A stretch of DNA of 64,000 bases from the NCBI RefSeq assembly GCF_000499845.2, contig NC_023758.2:12993927-13057926 (forward strand). The letters are read 5' to 3'. Under the pieces are notes generated by a model. The model saw nothing but the letters and a program-made list of their open reading frames with translations, did not search any database and had not been told where the DNA came from. This document shows, in pieces, positions 33,360 through 45,751 of this stretch (position 1 is the first letter of the stretch; the number at the start of each line of letters is the position of its first letter). A program made the translations under genes and the position numbers. The stretch comes from Phaseolus vulgaris (lineage: Eukaryota; Streptophyta; Magnoliopsida; Fabales; Fabaceae).

Positions 33360-33540
33360 AAACTGTTCCTTCTTTCTTCGATCTCCTCTAATTTGGAGAG
33401 ACATGAGTTAAGCGGTGAGTGAGTTTAGAAGCAGACACAAAGACAAATTTGTTAACAAATTGTTCCTTCTTTCTTCAATCTCTAATTTGGAGAGACATGA
33501 CTTAATCGGTGAGTTAGAAGCACGGACAAAGACAAAAATG
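33360..33540. repeat. Direct duplication of about 85 bp
   Basis: CTGTTCCTTCTTTCTTCGATC through AATTTGGAGAGACATGA and AGCA.ACAAAGACAAA occurs twice in a row, starting near 33362 and 33461, with small differences. No gene recognised in 33050-34860 around it. Confidence 0.75.
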
Positions 33541-34860
33541 GCAAAATATTTAGACAAAAATAAAAAATAGTTTGAATATTTTAATACTTAAATCTATAAG
33601 CTACTTGAAATTTAATTAAGCCAAATTTTTTTTTATATAATTGCCTTTAATGTTTACCGAAAAATCTAGTGGTCTCGTCCAACCATTGTTTCTCATAAAA
33701 AGGTAAAAAGTTACTTGTATTCTCGTACCAAAAACTAAAATACCTATTTTAGAAAAAAATCTGATTTGGGATGAAATTAATTTAGTACGTTAAAACAGAT
33801 CTCAAAACTTACAATTCTTCAGTCATATAAAATGGTTACATAAACCTACCTTAGAAAAATGAAGTAGAATGGAAATTATTTGCGGCAAACACAATACGAA
33901 CACTTAAAAATACAACAGATAACACAAGACTAATCAAAGTTAATTCATTATATCCATGGTGGTCGTAAACATAAAATTTTCTCTCTTGAATCAATATTAA
34001 TCAGGTCTAAGATAGGCAAGTTTTTTGGAAGAGTTTTTACAAAATGAAACAACTATATGGCAATATTCCCTTTATAAATGCTCTGTGATAGAGTGTATTG
34101 TATATAATTAACGTGTACTTAGGCTTAATGTTGAGATATTAAGTGAGTTTAGAATTAATAAATCTTAACGGACTTAATTGTTAATCTTCATTAATTGATT
34201 TTTACTTGTTTTAATGTATTTATCTTGCCTATGTTACATTTGAAACTAAAGATTTACATTTGATGGTGTCTCTAAAAATACGAGAAAATACTATTTAAGT
34301 TTGCTTTTTAAAACTCCCTGCTCTATTCATAATATTTTCGGCTGAAAATGGGGATGGAAATTGCACGCTTTACACTTTGGATATACTTTTGGGTACTCAT
34401 CTTAAAATGGACAAAATTCACTTAAAGAGGGAAAGTTGCAAGGAGTTTCAATTTGATCACATTTCTATATCTAGATCTAAAGCTTGAATAAAAAAAAACA
34501 CCTCTCATTTTTAAATCATATTATTTACATTAAAAAAATACCTGAGTGCATGTGTTTTCGATGAAATAATTTTAGATTTATTACGTTGTTAGAATTAAAT
34601 TAAAAAAATAATTTGAATTTAATTATTTTTTTAATTTAATTAAAAAAAAATTATAATATTAAAATTATAAAAAATATTAAAAGATAAAAAAAAAATACTA
34701 GTATCAATAATAATATTTCATATTATTGTCTCTATCTAAATCCAATTAGAATTATAACACTTTTTTTTTTGTCTATTTGGATCATATGGGATGCAGTCCA
34801 TTAAAACACTAAAAAAAATTAGGTGCTACATGAAACGTTGGAAGCGGACTATATAAAAAA
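33541..34860. other. Gene-free intergenic DNA
   Basis: AT-rich. Nothing recognised apart from homopolymer runs and short simple repeats. Confidence 0.5.
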
Positions 34861-34861
34861 G

Positions 34862-34981
34862 TATTACATACATAATATTTTTAATAATTATAATAAAAAT
34901 AATATTGATATTAATGATAATATTAATATTAATATTAATATTAATATTAATATTAATATTATAATATTAATATTAATATTA
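34862..34981. repeat. AT-rich microsatellite array (AATATT-type)
   Basis: Irregular copies of TTAATA. It is the left flank of the Mutator-like element; the same array resumes at 35901. Confidence 0.85.
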
Positions 34982-35900
34982 AGATTTAATTATCTTTTTC
35001 GTCCCAACATTTAGGGTCAATATTCAATTTAATACCGTGGTTTTTTAAAATATCAATTTGGTCCCTATGTTTTTTAAAATGTATCCAAAATGGTCCTTTC
35101 CGTTAAGTTGCACGAAACGACATTAAGTGGTGCTTATGTGGCAGACACGTGTCAAGTGACGTGTATGGTTATATTAGTTTACTTAAGAATGAGTTGGGGA
35201 TTAGGGTTACACTAATTTGAATTGGGGATTACGAATTTTGAATTGAAATCACGATTAGGGTTTCTGGAATACGAGGTGCGATTGTGAACAAGGATCTTGA
35301 GGTGTGATCCCATGGTGTGATCGTGAGGTTCGATTGTATGGTTCGATTGTGTAGTGCGTTCCGGTGGTGCGACCCCGAGTCCATTCTAAGGTGTTGCTGT
35401 TGCACTTCCATTCGATTACAGCTGCATGATGATACAAATGCAGACCTATAGGTGAACATTTTCACCATAAACAGACTTACACCCACGAATAAATTAAAAA
35501 CGCTGATTAATCCTCTCCAACCAACGAATCCTCAAACACCGAAATCCACCACAAACGGCAACCCTCCTATATGTAAACTCACTCGTTTCTGTGAACAAGG
35601 CAACAACCAAAAATGTTTACGCATGCAAACCCTAACAACCACAATTTATGAATCTCTACCTATCCAATCTCATTTGCAAAACCCTAATGACCCAAAACGA
35701 CGTGTCACTGACTTGGCATTCCATATAGCACCTTATATCTGCCACATAAGCACCACTTAACGTCGTTTCGTGCGACTTAATGGAAATGACCATTTTGGAT
35801 ACAGTTTTAAAACATAAGGACCAAATTGATTTTTTTAAAAACCACGGTACTAAATTGAATATTGACCATAAATGTAGGGACGAATAAGGTAATTAAATCT
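34982..35900. mobile_element. Non-autonomous Mutator-like element with long terminal inverted repeats
   Basis: 919 bp with inverted ends of about 164 bp (34982-35145 and 35738-35900). Outer text is AGATTTAATTA; inner landmarks are CAATTTGGTCC, GCACGAAACGAC and GTGGTGCTTATGTGGCAGA on both arms. Long TIRs of this kind are typical for MULEs. No transposase is present; the centre (35150-35735) has unassigned sequence with no clear host gene. AATATTA occurs on both sides (34975-34981, 35901-35907), but in an AT array that is weak evidence for a target duplication. Confidence 0.8.
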
Positions 35901-36716
35901 AATATTAATTATAATATTAATATTAATGATAATATTAATATTAATGATAATATTAATATTAATGATAATATTAATAATATTATTAACAGTTATAATATCT
36001 ATAATATTAAAAATATGTAATAATACTAATAATATTAACCATATTAATAATATTTAATAATATTAATAATGTTTATAATATTAATATAATTTAATAGTAT
36101 TAATATTTTTTTATAATATTAATAATATTTACAGTATTTAATAGTATTAAAAGTATTAATAATCAAAATAATATTTAATATATTAATAATATTAAAAATA
36201 TTTAACATATGAATAATATTAATTATATTAATAATATTCATAATATAAATGATGTTAATAATATTAATAATTGTTATAATATTAATAATATTTAATAATA
36301 TCGACAATACTTAATAATATTAATAATATTTAATAATGTTATTAATATTAATATTATCATTAATATTAATAATATTTATAATGTTTATAATATTAATAAT
36401 ATTTAAAAATATGAATATTTTATATAATATTAAAAATATTTAATAATATTAACAATATTAAAAATATTAACAATATAAATGATATTAATAATATAAATGA
36501 TATTAATAATATTAATGATATTAATAATATAAATTATATTAATCATATTAATAATATAAATAATATTAATAATACTAATAATACTAATAATACTAATAAT
36601 ATTAATAATACTAATAGTATTAATAATATTAATAATATTAATAATACTAACAATATTAATAATATAATTGATATTAATGTTTATATTAATAATAATAATA
36701 ATAAAAATCATAATAT
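35901..36716. repeat. AT-rich microsatellite array (TAATAATATT-type)
   Basis: More than 800 bp made almost solely of A and T in degenerate TAATAATATT units. Predicted peptides from it (Ile/Asn runs) are artefacts. Confidence 0.9.
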
Positions 36717-36728
36717 GAAAAAAAATTG

Positions 36729-36785
36729 TCTGGTGTGGTGGTTAATGCTTCTTTGGTTACTCAAGGGATTTGATTTCGGATAAAA
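36729..36785 (+). repeat. Possible SINE head
   Basis: TGGTGTGGTGGTTAATGC resembles a pol III A box and AAGGGATTTGATTTCGG resembles a B box about 30 bp further on, followed by an A-rich tail. Two box-like matches only. Confidence 0.25.
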
Positions 36786-37500
36786 AAGATATAAATAATA
36801 ATGAAAAAAATTAAAAATAAAATATGTTGCATTAAATACGGTTGTAATCTGTATGTAACTATTTTTTACATTTTTGGACTAAAGAAAAACCAAAAATGGA
36901 AGTAAGGGCAAAACATATCATTTTTTTTTTGCATTAACTATGAATAATTGTATGAAAATATTATATTGTACAAGTACTAAAAATATGTGGACAAAGATTG
37001 ATGGAGATCAAGCTTAAGTGGACATGGAGGCCAATCACCAAGATCAAGAAGAGGTAGAGGCTCAAATGGAGGACGTCCATGGAGGTCAAAGCCCACCTCA
37101 AAGGCTTACAAGAAGCATGTTCAAAGCTTTAGGAGCTAGGGGACGTTTATTTACTCTTTTTGTAATTTCTTTGGTTGAAGGTGCTTAGAGGGAAACATTA
37201 GAAACCTCTATTGTTAAAGCATCTTTTAGTCTTTAGTTAGGAGTCTTAGGAGGGGGGTGCGTTAGTAGATAGGTGTAGGAGTAAATAAGGAGGTGCCAAA
37301 GTGAGAGAAGAGGTCACACCTTCCTCATGCTTGGTTTAGGCGCCGGTTCTAGTAGCTTTTAGGAGGGAATTTTGAATTCTTTTAGTTTGATTTTCAGCAC
37401 CTCTAGGCTATAAATATAGGTGCTTCCCTTGTACATTTCAGATTTGAATTTAGACTAAAGAAACTATACTCAATTTTTGAGAGAGCATTGGAGAGCTTTG

Positions 37501-37942
37501 TGTAAGTCAAAACATGAATAAACGTAAATTGAACACATAAAATTTATGTTCACAAATAGATCTTATCATATCATGATTCTCACACAATCATATAATCAAG
37601 AAGGAATAGGCACTTACCTTGATCCATGAGTGATCCTAATTGAGCAGTTACTTTATCTCCTTTATCCCAATCTATCTCTTGCAATTCCGTTCTTGTCTCA
37701 CACTTTCGTGATGGTTAACAGTGAGACAACTATTATTTGCAGAGACAGAACCTTATAGCCTTTAGTACCCAATCTCCATCAGATGTAGGTTTTCATTAGG
37801 TATATCATCAGATATATATATTTCTCACATTAACCAATGGGCCTTTAATTCTATTATTATTATTAAATCATATTTGGGCCCAAAGCCCAACTCTAAGTCA
37901 TATGAGTCACTTTATAGAAATTAATTTACATAATTTCTTACA
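37501..37942 (-). repeat. 3' LTR of Copia E
   Basis: TGTAAGTCAAAACATG to TTTCTTACA on the plus strand. Differs from the other LTR by a TA dinucleotide pair and few substitutions. Confidence 0.93.
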
Positions 37943-37956
37943 TTCTCCCACTTGAC
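37943..37956 (-). other. Polypurine tract of Copia E
   Basis: Minus strand GTCAAGTGGGAGAA directly before the 3' LTR. Confidence 0.8.
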
Positions 37957-38331
37957 TTATATGAGTTATAATATTTTCATGATTTAATAATGACATAAAT
38001 GCGCATTTAAAAGGCCTTACATAAATTGGTTCTATCATTATTCATAATCAAGAATACATAAATAATAAGAGTCATGGCGGTTACATGTCATTTGAATCAA
38101 CACATTTCCTTCCATGTACTACTATATCATTCTTTCTCCTTAATATGACTTTATAGTGAGAAATCCATAATAGGTTCAAACATAATGTCATTGTCATCAA
38201 TAACAACATAATTTGTTTTCCACACCATAATAACATAATTTGCATGCATATACATAGAGTAGAAAACAACATAAATTTCAGAAACTTTGTTTATCAATGA
38301 GCTCAGAGTGTCAAATAAGCATTAACAACAT

Positions 38332-41300
38332 TCATAATTCACTAGTAGACATAATGCCCATATTTACAACATGACCAGTAAATGTTTTGGGCAATAACCC
38401 TTTTGTTAAAGGGTCAGCAATCATAAGATCAGTGCTAATATGTTCTATTGACACTTTATGTTTCTGAACTTCTTCTTTAACGGCAAAGTATTTCAATTCC
38501 ATATGTTTAGCACCTTTGGAATACTTGTCGTTTTTAGAAAAGAAGACTCTTGCGGAGTTATCACAATAAATTTTCAGCGGCTTAGCAATACTGTCAACAA
38601 TTCCAAGTCCTGAAATAAAATTCCGCAACCAATTAGCCTGAACTGTGGCCTCAAAGCATGCCACAAATTCAGCCTCCATAGTGGACGCAACGATGACTGA
38701 CTGCTTCGCACTTTTCCATGAAATCGCTCATCCGGCTAAAAGATACACATAACCAAATGTAGACTTTCGTGTATCCACATAGCCAGCAAAATCTGAATCT
38801 GTATATCCAATCACCTCAAGATGATCAGATCTTTTATAAGTAAGCATGTGATCCTTCGTTCCTTGCAAGTATCTTAAAACTTTCTTTGCAGCTTTCCAAT
38901 GATCCAATCCTGGATTACTCTGGTATCTACCAAGCATACCAACTGCAAAACTAATATCTGGTTGTGTACAAGTTTGAGCATACATTAAACTCCCAACAAT
39001 AGATGCATAAGGTATATTCTCCATCTGTTTCCGTTCCAAGTCATTCTTTGGACATTGCATGAGACTAAATTTGTCTCCTTTCTGTATTGGAATAGGAGAT
39101 GTCGAACATTTATCCATTCTGAATCTCTCTAAAACTTTATTAATATATGCTTTCTGAGACAAACCTAACAGTCCTTGTGATCTGTCACGGAATATTTCAA
39201 TTCCTATCACATAGTATGCCTCACCCATATCTTTCATCTCAAAGTTATTAGAGAGAAACTTCTTAGTCTCACTTAATAGACCAAGATCATTAGTTGCAAG
39301 CAAGATATCATCAACATACAGAATCAGGAATATAAACTTGCTCCCACTGACCTTCAGGTATATACACCGATCAACGACGTTTTCCTTAAACCCAAAGGAC
39401 ACAATAGTATCATTGAACTTAAGATACCATTGCCTAGAAGCCTATTTAAGCCCGTATATTGATTTCTTAAGTTTACACACCATGTGTTCCTTTCCTTTTT
39501 CAATAAACCCCGCTGGTTGGTCCATATAAACATCCTCTTCTAAATCCCCATTCAGAAAAGCAGTTTTGACATCCATATGATGCAACTCAAGATCATAATG
39601 AGCTACTAATGCCATGATAATTCTAAAGGAATCTTTCTTAGAAACAGGTGAAAATGTCTCCTTATAATCAATGCCATCCTTTTGAGTAAAACCTTTGGCA
39701 ACAAGTCAGGCCTTGTAACGTTCGATATTGCCATGAGAGTCACGTTTAGTCTTAAAGATCCATTTACACCCGACTCTCTTGCATCCTTCTGGCAATTCTA
39801 TAAGGTCCCATACATCATTCTGTGCCATTGATTTAAGCTCATCTTTCATGGCATCTAACCACTTATCAGAATTATCATCATTGACGGCGTCTGAAAATGA
39901 AACTGGATCATTATCAATACTTAAGTCATTTTCTGACTCTTGTAGATAAACCACATAATCATTCGAAACAGCAGACTTTCTTTCTCTTTGAAATCTTCTT
40001 AATACTATTTCTTGTGGTTGTTCTACTACAGGTTCATTGTTTTCTTCATGATCATTAATTTGTTGTTCTTCTTCATTGTTGAGTGGTTCAACTACATTAG
40101 GAACAACAATACTTGAAGTAAAGGTACTAGTTAAAGGAACTTGTACTCTAACTTCCTTAATCTCCACATTTTGTGAAATATTACTCCCACTGGTTTCACC
40201 ATTATCAATGAACCGTGCATTTCCAGATTCAACAATTCTTGTGCTATGGGTAGGATAGTAAAACATATACCCTTTTGACTTTGCTGGATAACCAATGAAA
40301 TATCCACTGATTGTTCTTGCATCCAATTTCTTCTCTTGCGGATTGTATATTCTGACTTCTGCTTGACATCCCCAAACATGCAAGTGTCTCAAACTGGGTT
40401 TCCTTCCTGTCCATAATTCAAAAGGTGTCTTTTGAACTGCCTTACTAGGAACCCTGTTCAACAGATACATGGCAGTTTTTAAAACATACATCCACAATGA
40501 AACAGGTACAGTTGACTTACTTAACATGCTCCTAACCATATCCATTAAGGTTCGATTACGCCTTTCTGAAATACCATTTTGTTGTGGTGTACCTGGCATT
40601 GTGTATTGAGCACAAATACCACGTCTCTCAAGGAACTTAGCAAACGGATCAGGGTGTTGTCCACTTTCATCATACTTTCCATAATATTCACCACCTCTAT
40701 CTGACCTGACAATTTTCATGCAGTAAATAGACATAACCATAACGTGAAAAAATCATCAATGAAGGTGATAAAATACCTTTCTTTATTGAAAGAACTTGCA
40801 TCAAAAGGTCCACATATATCAGTGTGTATAATTTCAAGAAGCTGAGTACTTCTTGTGGCTCCCTTCTTTGTGTGTTTTGTTTGTTTGCCTTTAATACAAT
40901 CCACACATACATTCAGATCAGTAAAATCCAAACTTGGAAGTATTTCATACTTTATCAATCTCTCCATTCTTTCATTGGAAATATGTCCCAAACGTTTGTG
41001 CCACAAGAAAGCAGAACATTCATTCACCAAACTTCGTTTAATGCCAACATCATGATGCGAGGTCATAAGAGTTTCAGCATATAGTTTATCGTGATTCAAT
41101 CTATATAATCCATCATAAAGAGTACCAGATCCAATAGACTTAAGTCTTGCCGCAATATTAGTCATTTCAATGACATGTTCGTGCATAGTACGAGAACCAT
41201 CAAATTCCATGGTGGTTAATATACTCATTAATGTCCCAACAAGAGACTTATCAGTAGTTTGGGAGCGCTCTTCCACAAATTTCATAAATTCTTTTGCACC

Positions 41301-41378
41301 ATCAGTTTTGGGAAGAACAAACTTAATATTACTTGCTATGCTCATTCGCATAAAGATACAGGAACAATACTTGATCAC
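38332..41378 (-). pseudogene. Copia E gag-pol remnant
   Basis: Polyprotein for replication and integration, read from 41378 down. A gag fragment (KFVEERSQTTDKSLVGTLM, IEMTNIAARLKSIG) is joined in frame to the pre-integrase region (SGTLYDGLYRL), so the gag end, zinc knuckle and protease are deleted. Integrase zinc part (HKRLGHISNERM, CVDCIKGKQT) and core (TDICGPFDA, VRSDRGGEYYGKYDE, TPQQNGISERRNRTL) follow, with a frameshift near 40730. The reverse transcriptase (CKWIFKTKRDSHGNIERYKA, ILYVDDILLA) has stops at about 39708 and 39441. RNase H (YTDSDFAGY, 38679-38332 EAEFVACFEA, AKHMELKYFAVKEEV, DPLTKGL) has a stop at about 38728. Not functional. Confidence 0.92.
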
Positions 41379-41379
41379 A

Positions 41380-42956
41380 CATGCTTAACATTAATACTTT
41401 GAGTCATAAATTAAACATACTATACAGATTCAGAAAACATTATATGTATACTAATGTTCTCCTTTGGGAGATCCATTAATACACAAAACATAATGATGCT
41501 AATAGTATTAACTTTATTTGGTAAGATATATGCATTAACTAGAAACACTTGTTATTTTTGGATATACAAGCAAAAACTAATAACACATACTCACTACCAA
41601 CAATCATATCCATTAATTATAAGGATAACTAATCAACCTTTGGGTGATCCATAATGCCCTATAATAATGAATTTCCATTTACCCATATACTTCATAATTT
41701 AGCATCCATTCTATAGGTAATTGGAATAAAATTTATCAGTAATCTGGAATTAAATAAAACTTAAAGATTTGATCACTTTGGTGATTAACAAATCTATCAT
41801 ACAAATAATTCCAGAAATTATATCATTAATTGAAATAAAATTCATCCATAATTTGGAATTAAATAAAACTTAAAGATTTGATCAGTAATTCCAAAATTTC
41901 AATTTAAAATTAAATACATAAAGCGGAAATATAATTTTTTATTCCTCACTTTCAATCAATTAATTAAACTTTAATTTAAATGCAAATTAAATTACATTAT
42001 GACATAATAAAATTTCATTAAAACTTTAATTAAACTTTAATTTAATTCAAATAAAATTACATTAAAATATAATAAAATTTCATTAAAAATTTAATTAAAC
42101 TTTAATTTAATGAACATAATCATTAAAACTTTAATTTAATGCAAATTAAATTACATTAAAAAAAAAAAATAATAATAATACATAAACAGAAAAATTAATT
42201 TTCTGCTACTCACTTTTAATTAATTAATTAAACTTTAATTTAAATGTAAATTGCATTACATTATAACATAATAAAATTTCATTAAAACCTTAATATAATT
42301 CAAATTAAATTAATTAATAATAATAACATAATAAAATTTGAATTAAAACTTTAATGAAACATTAATCAAAATAAAATAAATAAAAAAACATTACGTTAGG
42401 TGCAGAGAATTACTCTCACTATTTTATTTATTTATATATATTGTTTCATTGTTTTATATTATAATACAATTATCATTATTTTATATTATAATACAAATAT
42501 CATTATTTTATATTATAATATAATTTTCTGTTCACTTTATCATGAAACCCTAAAATAAAAAACACAGCCACCATTTTTCACTTTATCATCAAAGGGGTGT
42601 CAACCATAACTAAATGTGTCACGGGAAAAGATGACTGCAGTTTCATCTTTCTTCAATTGAATTAAAAAATGACATAAAGAGGCACACTCCATAAACCCCT
42701 AATTTTAAAATTAGGGTTTTTTCAATTGGGATTAATTAAAATTAGGGTTCTTTAATTTTGATGGTTTAAGACAATTAGGGAACTGTCATAGAGGAATGAA
42801 AACCTTAATTTATAAACCCTAATTTAAAATTAGGGTTCTTAAATTGGAAATAATTTTTAAATTAGGGTTCTTAAATTGGGAATAATTTTTTTTTAATTAG
42901 GGTTCTTCAAATTTTTGGAAAAACATTAATGGAGAATCACAGAAAATGAGCAACAA
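41380..42956 (-). other. AT-rich leader of Copia E
   Basis: Non-coding, with repeated AACTTTAATTTAA-type text and several copies of AAATTAGGGTTCTT at 42690-42910. No gene. Confidence 0.7.
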
Positions 42957-42969
42957 GGCTCTGATACCA
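42957..42969 (-). other. Primer binding site of Copia E
   Basis: Minus strand TGGTATCAGAGCC, the exact complement of plant initiator-Met tRNA 3' end, two bases from the LTR. Confidence 0.9.
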
Positions 42970-42971
42970 CA

Positions 42972-43411
42972 TGTAAGTCAAAACATGAATAAACGTAAAT
43001 TGAACACATAAAATTTATGTTCACAAATAGATCTTATCATATCATGATTCTCACACAATCATATAATCAAGAAGGAATAGGCACTTACCTTGATCCATGA
43101 GTGATCCTAATTGAGCAGTTACTTTATCTCCTTTATCCCAATCTATCTCTTGCAATTCCGTTCTTGTCTCACACTTTCGTGATGGTTAACAGTGAGACAA
43201 CTATTATTTGCAGAGACAGAACCTTATAGCCTTTAGTACCCAATCTCCATCAGATGTAGGTTTTCATTAGGTATATCATCAGATATATATTTCTCACATT
43301 AACCAATGGGCCTTTAATTCTATTATTATTATTAAATCATATTTGGGCCCAAAGCCCAACTCTAAGTCATGTGAGTCACTTTATAGAAATTAATTTACAT
43401 AATTTCTTACA
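42972..43411 (-). repeat. 5' LTR of Copia E
   Basis: TGTAAGTCAAAACATG to TTTCTTACA, followed by CTTTG. Confidence 0.93.
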
Positions 43412-43908
43412 CTTTGTGCCTTCTTCACTAGTCTTATCTTGATGGTTCCATGGTTACCTCAAGTGGCGGCTTGCACACTTATCTTGGAGTCTCCATCCTC
43501 CTAGTGGCGTGATCATCCAACCATTCCTCCATCTTCATGATCTTTCTCTTCTCCTTCCTTCCTTCTTTTTTTATGTTCATTCCATAGCTTGTGTTCCTTG
43601 TCTTTTGGTTCGGTGCCTTTTAATTTCCAGCACTTCTAATTCAGTTTTCTTATCTTTTGTTCGGTACATTTCAATTCTAAGCCATTTTGTTCGGTGCATT
43701 TGCTTTTCTTTCCAATTTAATCGGTTCAATTTGACAATAATTGGAACTTCCATATGAGTTTGTGTTTTGGCACTAGTTTTGGTGAGTTCTTGTTCATAGA
43801 ACCTTGATCCAATTATATGATAAAGTGCTTATCTCATAACCAACTCAAGATGATTCCTAAGAATGTCAAGAATCATTCTAATTGTGCTAGTGGAATCACA
43901 TTAAAGAT

Positions 43909-44555
43909 TGCGAACGATGAAAGTGCATGGTTATGACATAAAAGAAAAGCTCATATACATATGTCTCATTCAGGAAAATTGATCAAAAAACAATCTTGTA
44001 ATTGGTTAACCAAAGCTAAATTTTTAAAATGACAAGATATTGTTAAGTCATTAGACGATCCAATACCCATCAGACAATCTCATGATATAAGCGTCTATGT
44101 GTTTTGATGATAAAAAAACAATATAAGATGTGTTATGGTATAATAAAGTTGACTCCTATGCAATATAAGAATAGACAAAAAAAACATTAGAGAAGATGAG
44201 CAAGACCAACTACCTTTAATGAACAGACGATACAACAACAAAAGACATGCTATACGTATAATGACACACATTTACAGTAGAAGACCATCCGACAATCGTA
44301 TCTTGGTATTAATATTGGAAAAATGTCTAAGAGATTATAAAGATACCATCTAAAGAAGGAACATTGACCAAACGAATGATCAAAAGAAGAAAAAACGTGA
44401 TGCAAACTGTAGAAGCTTGCTTGGATTGAGGATGAGCATCGTAAGTTTTAAGGAGTTGATTTCACCGAATGGAGTGGATTAGGTGAGGATTGGAGTGACT
44501 TTTGGTTCCAAGTCAAAGAAGAGGTTCTGCCAACTTTCTTGGAGTTCTTCACTAG
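43909..44555. other. Unassigned intergenic DNA
   Basis: No gene, terminal repeat or coding similarity found. Confidence 0.45.
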
Positions 44556-44819
44556 GCTCTAAGATGCTCCAACAAAGGAGAGATTTGGAGATAATGTTCT
44601 AAATTTAGAAATTTCATTCACATATAATCCAAATATGATTACAAATGGAGATAGAATCCTATTTATAAAAGAAGAAAAAGTACCTCTATCAACTGATGAT
44701 GAGCATGTAAAGTTGTTTGGAAGAAATGACTTTAGATTTTGCATGTTGTCACGTTTTTCAATGGTTAGATTTTCATTCTCAATTTTTGTTTTCAATTTTA
44801 TTTCATCCTCCCTAACCTA

Positions 44820-45746
44820 GTGTGGTGTGAGATGACATAGAATAAATTTATGGCATTGGAAAAAAATGTGATTTTATTAGAGTGACCCTCATGAGATGTT
44901 TTATGATCACACTGTCAAGGTCTACCAAGGATAATGTGTCCTATTTCCATAGGGACAATGTCACACAAAATGTTTTCTTTATAGTTTCCTATGACGATAA
45001 AACCCTCACTTGGTTTTGAACTACCATACCACCATCTTGACTAATCCAATCTAATTTATAAGGTTGAGGGTGAGGTAGTGATTTTAAGGCCCATTTATCA
45101 ACTAATCTAGAACTACAAAAGTTGCAACAAAAGCCACTATCCACAATGACTAAACAAATGTTTTCCCAAACTTTACAACGTACGTGGAATAGGATATCTC
45201 ATTGTGACTGGTCTAGTTTTGTAGGATGACTTTGTAAAAGTTGCTGAACTATCAATAATTCACATGCACAAGGTTGGATTTCTTCTTCAGAAGTTGCAAC
45301 TTCTTCTTCACCAAAGGAAGAAGATGAAGTCTCAATATTTCGAGTGTCTTAATATTTTAAAATCATGTTACATTTTTTAGGACACTTAGAAGCATAATAT
45401 CCTTTCTCAAGACACTTGAAGCAGTGAACTTGTTTGGTTTTGACCTCTTTAGAAGAAATAGCATAATTATTTTTATAATTTTCTTTAAATTGCCCTTATC
45501 CCTCTCTTTGTCTCGTAGTTTTTCTTTTTCTTTGGAAAATAATTATCTTTTCTAAACTCTTTGGTGACATAGGAAGTGATAAAGTATGATTTTTTTAAAA
45601 GATTTCATTTTTAATTGTTCTTCTACTCTAACACAAAGTTAAGCAAGATCATTACAATCATTATAAGGTAAGAGTTCAACTTTATCCCTTATGTCAAATT
45701 AAGACCACTTTGGAAACGAGCTATAGTTAACCTAAGTTCCTATCTA
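44820..45746 (-). pseudogene. gypsy gag-protease relic
   Basis: Minus-strand Ty3/gypsy remnant, the counterpart of 61930-62900 on the plus strand. From 45746 down: gag end (FQSGL.., DKVELLPYNDC-like), zinc knuckle CFKCLEKGYYASKC at 45380-45425 with Tyr in place of the knuckle His, then a retropepsin-like protease with IVDSGFCCNF (45190s, D-S-G catalytic triplet) and the GHIILGRP-type motif near 44930, where the translation has changed frames. The solo LTR 45752-46885 abuts it. Frameshifts make it inactive. Confidence 0.75.
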
Positions 45747-45751
45747 ATACT

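Larger units (their letters stand above)
37501..43411 (-). mobile_element. Copia retrotransposon E, decayed, complete ends (TSD CTTTG)
   Basis: 5911 bp, minus strand. LTRs are 37501-37942 and 42972-43411 (about 440 bp, differing at very few sites, so insertion is recent). TSD CTTTG is at 37496-37500 and 43412-43416. PBS and PPT are present. pol carries stops, and most of gag with protease is deleted. A 1.5-kb AT-rich leader (41380-42956) lies between 5' LTR and coding region. Confidence 0.95.
36999..43903 (+). repeat. Solo LTR (TSD AAGAT) interrupted by a Copia element
   Basis: Two halves, 36999-37500 and 43417-43903, form one LTR of about 990 bp of the same family as 17228-18234 (shared GGCTATAAATA.AGGTGCTTCC, CTCAAGTGGCGGCTT, GTGGCGTGATCATCCAACC). 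Flanks AAGAT at 36994-36998 and 43904-43908 match exactly. The left end is TG; the right end reads ATTA where ATCA is expected, one substitution. The Copia element 37501-43411 sits inside it. Confidence 0.88.

Noticed and set aside
34823..35014. Plus-strand open frame
   Set aside because: Low-complexity Ile/Asn from the AT array running into the Mutator-like TIR.
36119..36711. Open frames made of Ile, Asn and Tyr
   Set aside because: Translation of an AT microsatellite.
36729..36785. tRNA gene
   Set aside because: A-box and B-box-like text, but no cloverleaf could be drawn; kept only as a weak SINE candidate.
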